Of a stretch of DNA of 64,000 nt, positions 18,681 to 28,114 are shown piece after piece (position 1 is the stretch's first letter; each line of letters starts with the position of its first letter). The stretch is from Thiomonas intermedia (lineage in GTDB: Bacteria; Pseudomonadota; Gammaproteobacteria; Burkholderiales; Burkholderiaceae_C). The DNA lies in the NCBI RefSeq assembly GCF_002028405.1, contig NZ_CP020046.1:1302001-1366000 (forward strand), read 5' to 3'. The position numbers were made by a program, and so were the translations under genes. Under the pieces are notes generated by a model, which saw only the letters and a list, made by a program, of their open reading frames with translations, was not told the origin of the DNA and did not search any database.

Positions 18681-19736
18681 ATGACCGCCCAAGCCTGCGC
18701 CGATGCTCTGCACTACCCCTTTGGCGACGCGAAGCCCGAACCGGGAGAGAGCCTCGAATTGGCACCCGGCCTGCGCTGGCTGCGCATGGGCCTGCCTTTC
18801 GCGCTCAACCACATCAACCTCTGGCTTCTGGAAGACTGTATCGACGGCGTCCACGGCTGGACCGTGGTGGACTGCGGCATCGACGCCGCGCCGACCCGTG
18901 CCGCCTGGGAACAGGTGTTTGCCACACAGTTGGACGGGCGCCCCATCCTGCGGGTCGTGGTCACGCACATGCACCCCGACCATGTGGGGCTGGCCCACTG
19001 GCTCACCGCACGCTGGAACTGTCTGCTGTGGATGAGCGCGACCGACTACGCGGTGTCGTGCATGGCGGCGCGGGGCTGCATGACCATCGGTGGCGAACCC
19101 ATGGCAGCGCATTTCGCCGCGCATGGCCTGGCCGATGCCGACACGCTGGCGGCCATTCGCAAGCGCACCGATTACTACACCGGCCTGGTGCCCGCGATGC
19201 CGCCACGCTTCGTACGTCTGCAAGACGGCGACGTGCTGCGCATCGGCGCGCGCCACTGGCGTTGCGTTGCAGGCTTCGGCCATGCGCCGGAACACATCAG
19301 CCTTCACTGCGAGGCCGACGAGCTGTTCATCGCAGGCGACATGCTGCTGCCGCGCATCTCCACCAACATCAGCGTGAACGACAACGAGCCCCTGGCCAAC
19401 CCGCTGCAGCAGTTTCTCGACAGCCTCGCGCGCTTTGCCGCTCTGCTGCCCGACACCACCCTGATCTTCCCGTCGCACGGCCTGCCCTTCCGCGGCGCCC
19501 AGGCCCGCATCGCGCAGCTCCAGCAACATCACCGCGAACGTCTGGCCGAGGTGGTCTTCGCCTGCGCCACGCCGCAGACCGCGGCCGATCTGCTGCCCGT
19601 GCTGTTCAAACGCCCTCTGGACGTCCACCAGATGACCTTTGCCATGGGAGAGTCCATCGCCCATCTGCACAAGCTGTGGTTCGACGGCCAGCTACGCCGC
19701 CTTGTCAACGACGGTGTATACCGCTTCGTGCGCTGA
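18681..19736 (+). CDS. Metallo-beta-lactamase-fold hydrolase
   Basis: 351 residues. The metal-binding motif HMHPDHVG follows VVVTH, with further family elements AGFGHAPEHISL and FIAGDMLLPRIS, and FPSHGLPF supplying the last His. The C-terminal region (from about residue 270) is a helical extension often found in this subgroup. A cytoplasmic zinc-dependent hydrolase, possibly acting on thioesters or acyl-CoA-related substrates given the LiuR-like neighbour, but the substrate is not determinable. ATG 18681 is the first Met past the operator. A patatin gene follows 52 bp later on the same strand. Confidence 0.85.
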   Translation: MTAQACADALHYPFGDAKPEPGESLELAPGLRWLRMGLPFALNHINLWLLEDCIDGVHGWTVVDCGIDAAPTRAAWEQVFATQLDGRPILRVVVTHMHPDHVGLAHWLTARWNCLLWMSATDYAVSCMAARGCMTIGGEPMAAHFAAHGLADADTLAAIRKRTDYYTGLVPAMPPRFVRLQDGDVLRIGARHWRCVAGFGHAPEHISLHCEADELFIAGDMLLPRISTNISVNDNEPLANPLQQFLDSLARFAALLPDTTLIFPSHGLPFRGAQARIAQLQQHHRERLAEVVFACATPQTAADLLPVLFKRPLDVHQMTFAMGESIAHLHKLWFDGQLRRLVNDGVYRFVR

Positions 19737-19788
19737 GGCAACGGGCGGCACGACAGACGGCCCTCCGATCAAACCCGCCCGCGCCGCC

Positions 19789-21003
19789 ATGTCTGAGCCC
19801 CTATCCACCGCCGCCAAAAATGACGCCCCCCAGGGCGCCGCGCTGATCCTGCTGGGCGGCGGGGCACGCACGGCCTACCAGGCCGGGGTGCTCGCCGGTG
19901 TGGCCGACATCCTTCGGGAAGCGCGTTGGCCCGCGCAGCGCAATCCGTTTCCGGTCGTCTGCGGCACCTCGGCCGGCGCCATCAATGCAGCCTACTTCGC
20001 CAGCCGCTGCACCGACTGGCCCCAGGCCCTGTACGACATGCAAGACCTGTGGAGCAGCCTGCAAGTCCACGACGTGTTCGAGGTCGGCAGCCTGCAACTG
20101 CTGCGAGGCGGGGCGCGGTGGCTCGCGTTGATGGCCCTGGGGTGGTTAATCAAACAGCATCCGCGCGCGCTGCTCGACAACACGCCGCTATCCCAGACCC
20201 TGACGCGCCTGCTGCATTTCGAGGCGGTGGACGAGGCCATAAAGTCCGGCGCGCTGCGTGCGCTCTCTGTGGCCACGTCGAGTTACACCAGTGGACGTCA
20301 CATCACCTTTTTCCAGGCCCGACCGGAGGTGCAGCCCTGGAGGCGCCCCGGGCTGTGGGGCATCGCCCAGCCCATCGGCGTGGCGCATCTTCTGGCCTCC
20401 AGCGCCCTGCCCTTCGTTTTTCCCGCGGTTCCTCTGGCGGGCGAGGTCGGCCCGGAATATTTTGGCGACGGCGCCATGCGGCAACTCGCGCCGCTGGCCC
20501 CCGCCATCCACCTTGGTGCGGAGCGGGTGCTGGCGATTGGCGTGGCCGAACCGCAGGCCCAGATCGGGGCCCGGCATGACCGCTTGCCCCCGTATCCCAG
20601 CGTGGCGGAGATTGCCGCGCACGCCATGTCCACGGTGTTTCTCGACACCTTGCGCGCCGATGCGCAGCAGGCCGAGCGCATCAACCGCATGCTGTCGGAT
20701 CTGCCGCCCGCCCTGCGCGGCAGACTGCCCTACCGGACACTACCCACGCTCACCCTGCTGCCCTCCACCTCGATCAATGCCATCGCCGCCCAGCATTGGC
20801 GCAGCATGCCCCAGGGCGCGCGACGCCTGTTGCAGGCCGTTGGGGTCGGCGTGGGCCGGGGGGCTGCACTGGCCAGCTATCTGTTGTTCACCTCCGACTA
20901 TCTCACCGCCCTGGTCGAACTCGGACGGGCCGATGCGGCCGCGCAGCGCGAGGCCATCGCCGCCTTCTTCAAGCCAGCCGAACCCGGGCCGCTTTGCGCA
21001 TAA
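19789..21003 (+). CDS. Patatin-like phospholipase
   Basis: 404 residues. The oxyanion-hole glycines are in LILLGGGARTAYQAGVL, the nucleophile elbow in VVCGTSAGAINAAY (GxSxG), and the catalytic Asp in YFGDGAMRQLAPL (DGA). These form the Ser-Asp dyad of patatin lipases, which hydrolyse acyl chains from lipids. No signal peptide is seen, so it is probably cytoplasmic or membrane-associated. ATG 19789 starts MSEPLSTAAK; upstream in-frame sequence overlaps the previous gene. It may be co-transcribed with the preceding metallo-hydrolase and the following corA (9-bp gap). Confidence 0.9.
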   Translation: MSEPLSTAAKNDAPQGAALILLGGGARTAYQAGVLAGVADILREARWPAQRNPFPVVCGTSAGAINAAYFASRCTDWPQALYDMQDLWSSLQVHDVFEVGSLQLLRGGARWLALMALGWLIKQHPRALLDNTPLSQTLTRLLHFEAVDEAIKSGALRALSVATSSYTSGRHITFFQARPEVQPWRRPGLWGIAQPIGVAHLLASSALPFVFPAVPLAGEVGPEYFGDGAMRQLAPLAPAIHLGAERVLAIGVAEPQAQIGARHDRLPPYPSVAEIAAHAMSTVFLDTLRADAQQAERINRMLSDLPPALRGRLPYRTLPTLTLLPSTSINAIAAQHWRSMPQGARRLLQAVGVGVGRGAALASYLLFTSDYLTALVELGRADAAAQREAIAAFFKPAEPGPLCA

Positions 21004-21012
21004 TGCGGGCCT

Positions 21013-21978
21013 ATGCTCAATGTCTTCACCCTCAAGAATGGCCGCCTGGTGCAGCAGGAGGTCGACGATCCGCAAGCCCTGGCCGGACTTCAGCCCGTCT
21101 GGGTCGATCTCGAGTCGGCTGATCCGCGCGAGCTGGGCTGGATCGAGGCACGCTTCGGCCTGACCATCCCCGCCGATGTGCTCGACCAGGACCTGGAGGA
21201 ATCCGCCCGGTTCTACGAGGAGGAAGACGAGAACCAGCTTCACCTGCGTTCGGACTTTCTGATCAGCGATGAAGAGCGGCCGCGCAACGAGCGCGTGGCC
21301 TTCATCATTCACGGCAGCGTGCTGTTCTCCATTCACACGCACGATCTCACCGTGTTCCGCCTGCTGCGGCTGCGCGCGCGGCGCATGCCCGGGCTGATCG
21401 AAAACGCCACCGACGTGCTGCTCGCGCTCTACCTCACCGACGCCGAATATTCGGCCGACGTGCTCGAAGGCGTTTACGACGCGCTCGAAGCCATCAGCGC
21501 CGACATCATCCGCCCCGGCGCCAGCGATCAGGATGCGTCGCGTGCGCTCACCGTGATTGCCCAGCAGGAAGACCTCAACGGCCGCATCCGCCGCAATGTG
21601 ATGGATACGCGCCGGGCCCTGAGTTTTCTGCTGCGCAGCCGCCATCTCAGCGCCGAGCAGTCGCAGGAGGCCCGGCAGATTCTGCGCGATCTCGATTCGC
21701 TCGACGGCCACACCGCCTTCCTGTTCGACAAGATCAACTTCCTGATGGATGCCACGGTCGGCTTCATCAACATCAACCAGAACAAGGTGATCAAGATCTT
21801 CTCGGTCGCCTCGGTCGCCATGCTGCCGCCCACGCTCATCGCCAGCATCTACGGCATGAACTTCAAGGCCATGCCCGAGCTGGACTGGAGCCTGGGCTAC
21901 CCCTTCGCCCTGGCGCTGATGGTGGTCTCGGTCATCGCGCCGTTCTGGTTCTTCCGCAAGAAGGGCTGGCTGGAGTAA
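21013..21978 (+). CDS. corA: CorA magnesium/cobalt transport protein
   Basis: 321-residue pentameric divalent-cation channel. The N-terminal cytoplasmic alpha/beta domain is followed by the long stalk helix. Two C-terminal membrane helices flank the selectivity motif YGMNF in LIASIYGMNFKAMPEL. The protein ends with the basic FFRKKGWLE tail, typical of CorA. It starts at ATG 21013, only nine bases after the patatin stop. It imports Mg2+ down the membrane potential; other divalent ions are possible. Confidence 0.95.
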   Translation: MLNVFTLKNGRLVQQEVDDPQALAGLQPVWVDLESADPRELGWIEARFGLTIPADVLDQDLEESARFYEEEDENQLHLRSDFLISDEERPRNERVAFIIHGSVLFSIHTHDLTVFRLLRLRARRMPGLIENATDVLLALYLTDAEYSADVLEGVYDALEAISADIIRPGASDQDASRALTVIAQQEDLNGRIRRNVMDTRRALSFLLRSRHLSAEQSQEARQILRDLDSLDGHTAFLFDKINFLMDATVGFININQNKVIKIFSVASVAMLPPTLIASIYGMNFKAMPELDWSLGYPFALALMVVSVIAPFWFFRKKGWLE

Positions 21979-21998
21979 AGGGTAAAGGGCGCGGCGCT

Positions 21999-22442
21999 TC
22001 AGGCCGCCGCGGCCCGCTTGAGTCGCCGCACCACGCCGCCGAGCACGGGCACCGTGGCGTAGAAATCACAGGCGTCCCAGTAGTCGCGATGGTCGACAAC
22101 GAGGCCCAGCGCGTCGAGTTTGAAGCGCGTGGCTCCCTCGATCACCTGCAAAGGCGCGCCCTTTCGCAGGGCAAAGTGGAAATCCCAGACCATCCAGCCC
22201 ACGGCGCCCTGCATCGTCACGTCCTTCACAACGAAGCGCGGCGCGTGCAGCTTGGCGTACATATGCGCAAACTGCGCAGTGATGGCGGCCAGCCCCTGCA
22301 CGCGGTTGAAGGGATCTTGAAAAGTGGCCTGCGGGGCGTAGACCTGCGCCAGCACATCGAGCTGGTCGGCGCGCAGTTGCTCAAACACGCGGGCGATGCG
22401 ATGCAAGGGCGAGAAGGCGCCGTCGGTTTCCATGACGCGCAT
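21999..22442 (-). CDS. NTF2/SnoaL-like protein
   Basis: 147-residue small protein with the cone-shaped NTF2-like pattern: helix LHRIARVFEQLRADQLDVLAQVYAPQATFQDPFNRVQG, then strands with VVKDVTMQGAVGWMVWDFHFAL and the conserved HRDYWDACDFYATVPVLG. This subgroup is often found next to short-chain dehydrogenase or amine oxidase genes in Proteobacteria, but here it is convergent with corA. Function unknown; a small-molecule-binding or isomerase role is possible. Start ATG 22442 (MRVMETDG) was chosen because the frame upstream is repeat sequence. Confidence 0.75.
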   Translation of the reverse strand: MRVMETDGAFSPLHRIARVFEQLRADQLDVLAQVYAPQATFQDPFNRVQGLAAITAQFAHMYAKLHAPRFVVKDVTMQGAVGWMVWDFHFALRKGAPLQVIEGATRFKLDALGLVVDHRDYWDACDFYATVPVLGGVVRRLKRAAAA

Positions 22443-22476
22443 CTTATTGATCCGGTGCGTTGACGTCTGAAACGGC

Positions 22477-22617
22477 ACCCCACCCCAACCCTCCCCACAA
22501 GTGGAGAGGGAGCCAACACGGCCCCCCACGACGTGGGGGAGGTTGGGAGGGCTTACGCAGATCGCGCACAGCGCAGTTTTCTCCTCCCCCACAGCGTGGG
22601 GGAGGTTGGGAGGGGGA
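22477..22617. repeat. Cluster of three GC-rich palindromic repeat copies
   Basis: The gene-free stretch 22443-22758 is dominated by repeats: an imperfect copy around 22486-22512, a palindrome CCCCCACGACGTGGGGG with tail GAGGTTGGGAGGG at about 22523-22551, and another (CCTCCCCCACAGCGTGGGGGAGGTTGGGAGG) at 22583-22614. They match the elements at 2901, 10374 and 62251. The remaining ~140 bases before dgkA hold nothing recognised. Confidence 0.85.
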
Positions 22618-22758
22618 TGCGCCTGCATGGCGGGGCCCATGACCCGTTCATCCTTCTCCAGGCCGGATCAACAGGGTCTGTTAACGCCATTTCTGCATCG
22701 CACCGGGGGTCTGGGCGGAGGCCATGGGAGGCGCAGGTCGCATGACACGGCGCTTAAG

Positions 22759-23220
22759 TCAGAGGCGCGGCAACAGCACCGACGCCCAGATGAGCACGCA
22801 CAGCAGCAAAGTGAGCAGGACGGCGGCGCTGCCCAGGTCTTTGGCGGTCTTGCTCAGCGGATTGCGCTCCAGCGAGACGCGATCGACCGTGTATTCGATG
22901 GCGGTGTTGAGCAACTCGACGATGAGCACCAGCAACCCGCAGCCCGCGAGCACCGCGCGCTCGGCCCAGGTGCGTCCGAGCCACAGCGCCAGCGGCAGCA
23001 TGATGACGGCCAGCGTGAGCTCCTGGCGGAAGGCCGACTCGGTCTGCCAGGCCGCACACAGGCCGCTGAGGGAGTTGATGCCCGCGTGAACCACCCGGGA
23101 GAGCCCGGTACGGGTCTTGTAGGGATGAGGCGGCGCCTCTGGAGGGGACGCCGGTGCGCGATCACGCTGCTGAGCGCCCCCAGGGTCGGCTTGCCGGCCC
23201 GGCGTCTCGTTGAAAGCCAT
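22759..23220 (-). CDS. dgkA: Diacylglycerol kinase DgkA
   Basis: 153-residue inner-membrane enzyme phosphorylating diacylglycerol to phosphatidate for phospholipid recycling. The family core is intact: a FRQELTLAV helix, then AGCGLLVLIVELLNTAIEYTVDR with the catalytic Glu, and LSKTAKDLGSAAVLL. Three membrane helices are visible. The N-terminal ~35 residues are Pro/Arg-rich and poorly conserved. ATG 23220 (MAFNETPG) lies four bases after the preceding glycosyltransferase stop, so the three minus-strand genes probably form one operon. Confidence 0.93.
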   Translation of the reverse strand: MAFNETPGRQADPGGAQQRDRAPASPPEAPPHPYKTRTGLSRVVHAGINSLSGLCAAWQTESAFRQELTLAVIMLPLALWLGRTWAERAVLAGCGLLVLIVELLNTAIEYTVDRVSLERNPLSKTAKDLGSAAVLLTLLLCVLIWASVLLPRL

Positions 23221-23224
23221 CGGA

Positions 23225-24331
23225 TCAACGCGCCGCTGGCGTCGACACGCCTTCGCGTACGGCGCGACGCAGATGGTCGAGGAACTGTCGGGACGCGGCC
23301 TCCCAGGTGAACTTGCGCGCATGCGCCTGCGCCACGCTGCGTGGGATCTGCAGGGCTCGCAGGCAGGCGGCCTTGAGATCGGTGTCGAGCGCGCCGGCCG
23401 GACTGTCGCCGATGACGTCGAGCGGGCCGGTGACCGGGTACGCTGCCACCGGACAGCCGCAGGCCAGGGCCTCGATCAGCACCAGTCCGAAGGTGTCAGT
23501 CCGGCTCGGGAAAACGAACACATCGGCGCCGGAATAGACCTTGGCGAGCTCGTTCTGAGTAAGCACGCCGAGAAAGCGCACATCGGGATACTGTCGGCGT
23601 ATGCGTTCGAGTTCCGGCCCTTCGCCGACCACCCATTTGGTGCCCGGCAGGTCGAGCCGCAGAAAGGCGTCGATGTTCTTCTCCACCGCCACGCGGCCGA
23701 CGTAGAGAAAAATCGGCGGCGTACCGTCGAGCCGCGCGCCTTCGCGCGGATAGAACACGCCCGCATCCACCCCGCGCGACCACAGCTTCACGTGACGGAA
23801 TCCTCGCTCCTGCAAATCGCGCTGCACCACCTGGGTGGGGACGAGCACGGCGCGGCCGGCGTTGTGAAAGCGTCGGAGATAGGCATAGGTCCACCCCAGT
23901 GGAATGCGCAAGCGTGCGTGCACGTATTCAGGAAAGCGGGTGTGGTAGGCCGTGGTCAGCGGAATGTCCAGGCGCCGCGCGATGCGGCGGGCGGCCTGAC
24001 CCAGCGGCCCTTCGGTGGCCACATGCACCACGTCGGGCATGAAGCGGGTGACGCGCTGCATGATCTGCGCACGGGGCCGCAGGCTGAGCCGGATTTCAGG
24101 ATAGGTCGGGCAGGGAATGGTGCGGAAGGCGTTGGGCTCCACGACCTCCACCACCTGACCCAGGTCGCGCAGCTGGTCTATCGTGGTCTTGAGGGTACGC
24201 ACCACGCCATTGACCTGCGGCGCCCAGGCGTCGGTGACGATCAGAATGCGCAGCGGCGGCGTGCCCGCGGCCGCGGGCCAGGGCTTCTCGGCCGCGGCCG
24301 CCACCTGCGGAGCAACGGTGGAGGCGATCAT
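23225..24331 (-). CDS. GT-B fold family 4 glycosyltransferase
   Basis: 368 residues. The N-terminal Rossmann domain has RILIVTDAWAPQVNGVVRTL (the glycine loop of family 4 enzymes). The C-terminal domain has PIFLYVGRVAVEKNIDAFL, then GEGPELERI, VFPSRTDTFGLVLIEALACGCPVAA with the EX7E-type motif. It is similar to mannosyl/sulfoquinovosyl-type transferases that use nucleotide sugar on a lipid acceptor. The start ATG 24331 overlaps the stop of the phosphoesterase gene (ATGA), so the two are coupled. With dgkA downstream, a role in membrane glycolipid metabolism is plausible but unproven. Confidence 0.85.
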   Translation of the reverse strand: MIASTVAPQVAAAAEKPWPAAAGTPPLRILIVTDAWAPQVNGVVRTLKTTIDQLRDLGQVVEVVEPNAFRTIPCPTYPEIRLSLRPRAQIMQRVTRFMPDVVHVATEGPLGQAARRIARRLDIPLTTAYHTRFPEYVHARLRIPLGWTYAYLRRFHNAGRAVLVPTQVVQRDLQERGFRHVKLWSRGVDAGVFYPREGARLDGTPPIFLYVGRVAVEKNIDAFLRLDLPGTKWVVGEGPELERIRRQYPDVRFLGVLTQNELAKVYSGADVFVFPSRTDTFGLVLIEALACGCPVAAYPVTGPLDVIGDSPAGALDTDLKAACLRALQIPRSVAQAHARKFTWEAASRQFLDHLRRAVREGVSTPAAR

Positions 24332-25239
24332 GCGCGTGCTCCGCGGGTGGCGGCCAATGGCGCCACGGCTTGCGGCGGCAGTTCCGCCAGGAGCTGAAGC
24401 CCGGCATTCCAGTGCAGCAGCTTGAGGCGGCCATCGGCATCTTCGGCCAGTGCGGTGAGGCTTTCGACCCAATCGCCGCAGTTGGCATAGATCTGCCCCT
24501 CGTCGAGGCGAAGCTCGGCGCGATGAATGTGGCCGCACACCACGCCGTCACACTGCTGGCGCCGCGCCTCGTCGCTGAGCAGCGTCTCGAAGCTCGAAAT
24601 GGTGTTCACCGCCGCCTTGACCTTGTGCTTGAGATACTGCGACAGCGACCAGTACGGCAGGCCCAGCCTGAGCCGGGCATGGTTGAGCCAGCGATTGAGC
24701 TTGAGCGTGAACATGTAGGCGGCATCGCCCAGATGCGCCAGCCACTTGGCATAGAGCACCACGCTGTCGAACAGGTCGCCGTGCACGATGAGCAGCGTGC
24801 GGCCGTCGGCGGTGACGTGACGCACCTGGTTGAGCACCTCGATGCCACCGAAATGCAGCCCGTCGTAAGGCCGCGCGAACTCGTCGTGGTTGCCCGGCAC
24901 GAACACCACCCGCGTGCCCTTGCGCGCCTTGCGCAGCAGCTTCTGCACCACGTCGTTGTGCGACTGCGGCCAGTAGATGCCTTTTTTCTTGAGCTGCCAA
25001 CCGTCGATGATGTCGCCCACCAGATAGATGGTGTCGGCGCCGCAATGGCGCAGAAACTCCAGCAGCTGCGGCGCCTTGCAGTCGCGCGTGCCCAGATGAA
25101 TGTCCGACAGCCACAGCGTGCGCCACGACACGGCTGGCTCGGCATCGCCTGCGCCGTCGGGGAACTCGGCCGACGCGGTGGCGCGCATCGCCGCGGGTGG
25201 TGCGTCATCCTTGGAGAGCACGACACTGCTGCGCATCAT
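24328..25239 (-). CDS. Metallophosphoesterase, UDP-2,3-diacylglucosamine hydrolase-like
   Basis: About 303 residues. All calcineurin-like phosphoesterase motifs are present: SDIHLG, VGDIIDGW, PGNHDE, HGDLFD and CGHIHRAE, giving the two-metal site. The overall pattern is that of the LpxH-related group often annotated UDP-2,3-diacylglucosamine diphosphatase; true LpxH function in lipid A synthesis is not certain for this subgroup. The start is ambiguous: ATG 25239 is used here, with ATG 25272 and GTG 25308 also in frame; none has a clear ribosome site. Coupled to the glycosyltransferase downstream. Confidence 0.85.
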   Translation of the reverse strand: MMRSSVVLSKDDAPPAAMRATASAEFPDGAGDAEPAVSWRTLWLSDIHLGTRDCKAPQLLEFLRHCGADTIYLVGDIIDGWQLKKKGIYWPQSHNDVVQKLLRKARKGTRVVFVPGNHDEFARPYDGLHFGGIEVLNQVRHVTADGRTLLIVHGDLFDSVVLYAKWLAHLGDAAYMFTLKLNRWLNHARLRLGLPYWSLSQYLKHKVKAAVNTISSFETLLSDEARRQQCDGVVCGHIHRAELRLDEGQIYANCGDWVESLTALAEDADGRLKLLHWNAGLQLLAELPPQAVAPLAATRGARA

Positions 25240-25402
25240 TCGGGACAGGGTTGGGATCGCCATGCCGCGCATTGCATCGGCCCAATGTGTCAGGCGCGTG
25301 AATGTCACGAAAAAACCTGCGCCGCCTCGCCGATATGGGCGCTTGTCTAGCGCCTGGCGACAGGGTCAAATGAGGGCCCGATTCCCTCCGACATCTGCCG
25401 CC

Positions 25403-26956
25403 ATGAGCCAGGAACGCGAACTCAAATTCCGACTCGACCCCACCCTGCACGACGCCGTGCGCCACCACCCGGTCCTGCTGACCCTGGCAGAGGGCCCCGA
25501 GGTCCACTCCATGCAGACCTGGTATTTCGACACACCCGCACAGGCGCTGCGTCAAGCGGGTCTGGCGCTGCGGGTCAGGCATCTGGCCGACGGCCAGCGC
25601 ATCCTCACGCTCAAGAGCAGCCCGGCGCAGGGCCTGCAACTCGCGCGTGGCGAATGGGAGTTTCCGATCGACGCCGATGTGCCCGAAATCAGCGCGCTGC
25701 AGCGCCTCGGCCACACACCGCTGGCCACGCTGGATGAGCCGCAGGTTCTGGCAAGCCAGTTGCGCGCCGTGCTGGGAACGCGCGTGCGGCGCACGATGTG
25801 GCTGGTGACGTGGCAAGGCACCCGGCTCGAAGTCTGCCTCGACGAGGGGCAGGCCTTGGGCGGCAACCACACGGGCGCGCCCAGCCTGCCCATCAGCGAA
25901 CTGGAGATCGAACTCGTCGAAGGTCAATGGGCCCATGCCTTCGATCTCGCCTGGACGCTGGCGCAAGACCTGCCGCTGCTGATCTCACCGGTCAGCAAAC
26001 TCCAGCTCGCCGCCTGCGCCGCAGGCGCCGCCACGCTGCAGCTGCCCGCGCTTGCGCGCGAATTCGCTCCGCACCCGCAGGGCGGCCAGGCGGTGGCCGA
26101 CGCGCTTCAACTGGCGACGGCCTTCATCGCCATCGGCGCCGATCTGCTGCACCAGAGCGCCAGCGCCGAGACGGTGCATCAGATGCGTCTTCAGCTACGC
26201 CGCCTGCGGGTCCTTCTGCGCCTCCTGCAGACCATGGGGCCCAAGTCGCAGCGCGCGGCCTGCCGCTGGCTGCGCGATGAGTGGCGGTGGGCTGGTCAGC
26301 TTCTGGGGGCGGTGCGCGACGTGGACGTCTGCCTCGAACAGGCCCGAGCTCACAGCGAAGACGAGAGCCCGAGCGTCTCCGCGGCTTGCGAGAGTCTGGC
26401 ACGCAGACGGGAGGCGCGTCTGGCCGCCCTTCTGGCGTATTTGCGCAGCGCGCGATGGGGCCGTGTGCTGCTGGCCCAGGCGCGGTGGGCGGAGTGCTGG
26501 AGCAGCGGCAGGATCGTCGACCATGATCTCTCGACCGATCAGCTGGCCCGCCGTCTGCTGCACTTTCACCGCGAAGATCTGTCCTTGCATCCCCAGCGGT
26601 GGACCGAGCTCCTGGCCATATGGGAAAGCCTCGCCGCCACGCCAGCCGAGGCGCCCTGGGCTGCCCTGCACACCCTGCGCCTGCGCGCCAAGCAATTGCG
26701 CTACACGCTGGAGTGGCTGGGCCCCTGGGTCGCCGCCGTGCTTGGAGACGAAGGCAAGACCTGGCTCAAGCTCGTGGGCGTGCTGCAGACCGATCTGGGC
26801 GCGGCGCTCGACACGCTGCGGCTGGCGCGCTGGCTCGATGATGCAGCGCTCGACGCCGCGCCATCGTGCCCCCCAGCGCAACGCCCCAGCGTGGACCTGG
26901 CCTTCGACCTGGCCCGCACCGGCCTGAAGCGCGCCCTGAGCGCCGCCCGTCAATAG
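25403..26956 (+). CDS. CYTH-CHAD domain protein (inorganic triphosphatase-like)
   Basis: 517 residues. The N-terminal CYTH domain (about 1-195) carries the ExExK motif as ERELKFR at residues 4-10, then WYFDTP and LRVRHLADGQRILTLKS, which line the triphosphate tunnel. The C-terminal CHAD domain (about 225-510) is helical with conserved basic patches HQMRLQLRRLRVLLRLL and LRLRAKQLRYTLEWL, expected to bind polyphosphate. The architecture is that of YgiF-like tripolyphosphatases. It is transcribed divergently from the phosphoesterase across a ~160-bp gap. ATG 25403 directly precedes the ExExK motif. Confidence 0.92.
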   Translation: MSQERELKFRLDPTLHDAVRHHPVLLTLAEGPEVHSMQTWYFDTPAQALRQAGLALRVRHLADGQRILTLKSSPAQGLQLARGEWEFPIDADVPEISALQRLGHTPLATLDEPQVLASQLRAVLGTRVRRTMWLVTWQGTRLEVCLDEGQALGGNHTGAPSLPISELEIELVEGQWAHAFDLAWTLAQDLPLLISPVSKLQLAACAAGAATLQLPALAREFAPHPQGGQAVADALQLATAFIAIGADLLHQSASAETVHQMRLQLRRLRVLLRLLQTMGPKSQRAACRWLRDEWRWAGQLLGAVRDVDVCLEQARAHSEDESPSVSAACESLARRREARLAALLAYLRSARWGRVLLAQARWAECWSSGRIVDHDLSTDQLARRLLHFHREDLSLHPQRWTELLAIWESLAATPAEAPWAALHTLRLRAKQLRYTLEWLGPWVAAVLGDEGKTWLKLVGVLQTDLGAALDTLRLARWLDDAALDAAPSCPPAQRPSVDLAFDLARTGLKRALSAARQ

Positions 26957-27167
26957 CCCGCTGCGCGTCGGCCGCGCGTGCGGCGGCCCGCATCACGGCC
27001 GGAGGCAGTTGGCGGCGTGGCTCGCCCTCGCCCGCGTGAGCGGGCGACGCGCGGGCGCCTTGACGTTCACCCCGCAGTCCCCAAACAGGCTTGAGCGGAG
27101 GCCTTCCGTGGTGCTGCTTCATGCCTTTTCAAAGGGACTCGCAACACGCCCGCAGACCCACTCAATT

Positions 27168-27186
27168 GACAATCATTATTATTTGC
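27168..27186. promoter_or_regulatory. Fur box upstream of efeU
   Basis: GACAATCATTATTATTTGC; its reverse complement matches 14 of 19 positions of the consensus GATAATGATAATCATTATC. It lies 68 bp before the efeU ATG in an AT-rich island within the 297-bp gap 26957-27253, and a TTGACA (27166-27171) overlaps it as a possible -35. This predicts iron repression of efeUOBM. The rest of the gap shows no gene. Confidence 0.75.
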
Positions 27187-27253
27187 AAATAGACTGCTCT
27201 CTCGTTACTAACACGCTTTTTTGCGCCCGACTTTTCGAGATTGCTGTCCTCCC

Positions 27254-28114
27254 ATGTGGATTCCCCTACTCATCATGCTGCGCGAAGGCATCGAAGCCGC
27301 GCTGGTTGTCGGCATCATTGCCGGCTATCTCAGGCGCACCGGCCGCAGTGCCTGGATGGGCGCCGTCTGGGTCGGCGTGATGCTGGCGGCGGCGCTGTCG
27401 CTGTTCGTCGGCGCCGCGCTGCAATTCGCCGGGGCCGAGTTTCCCCAGCGCCAGCAGGAATTGCTTGAGGGCATCATCGGCCTGCTGGCCGTCGGCATCC
27501 TGACGTCCATGGTGTTCTGGATGCGGCGGGTGGCGCGATCGGTGAAGCAGGAATTGCATGCCTCCATCGATGCGGCGCTGTCGGGCACCCACAAGAACCA
27601 GGCCTATGCCCTCATCGGCATGGTGTTTCTGGCGGTGGCGCGCGAGGGCCTGGAGACGGTGTTCTTCCTGCTGGCCGTGTTCCAGCAAAGCCCCAGCCCG
27701 CTCGCGCCGCTGGGCGCACTGCTCGGCCTCATCATGGCCATCGCCGTGGGATGGGGGATTTACGTCGGCAGCATTCGTCTGAACCTCGCTCGCTTCTTCT
27801 CCACGACCAGCCTGTTGCTGCTGGTGGTCGCCGCAGGCATTCTGGCCGGCGCAGTGCGCTCGCTGCACGAGGCGGGGCTCTGGAACAACCTGCAGGCGGT
27901 GGTCTTCGACTGGAGCGAACGCCTGCCCGATGACGGCCCGGTCGGCTCCGTCCTGGCGGGCTTCTTCGGCTACCAGGACACGCCGACCGTCAGCACCTTG
28001 GGGGCCTGGGCGCTGTATCTCGTCGTTGCGCTGACCTTGTTCTTCCGCCCGTCCGGCAAGCCGTCCCCCGCCTCCCTCAACCACGATCCGGCCAAAGCCC
28101 CATCCAACGCATGA
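27254..28114 (+). CDS. efeU: Iron permease EfeU
   Basis: 286-residue member of the oxidase-dependent iron transporter (Ftr1-like) family, inner membrane with seven helices. Both REXXE iron-binding motifs are present: LREGIEAALVVG at residues 9-13 and VAREGLETVFF mid-protein. EfeU imports iron delivered by EfeO and oxidised or handled by EfeB. ATG 27254 gives the conserved start MWIPLLIMLREG. The stop overlaps the efeO start (ATGA). Slightly longer than typical because of a Pro-rich C-terminal tail. Confidence 0.95.
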   Translation: MWIPLLIMLREGIEAALVVGIIAGYLRRTGRSAWMGAVWVGVMLAAALSLFVGAALQFAGAEFPQRQQELLEGIIGLLAVGILTSMVFWMRRVARSVKQELHASIDAALSGTHKNQAYALIGMVFLAVAREGLETVFFLLAVFQQSPSPLAPLGALLGLIMAIAVGWGIYVGSIRLNLARFFSTTSLLLLVVAAGILAGAVRSLHEAGLWNNLQAVVFDWSERLPDDGPVGSVLAGFFGYQDTPTVSTLGAWALYLVVALTLFFRPSGKPSPASLNHDPAKAPSNA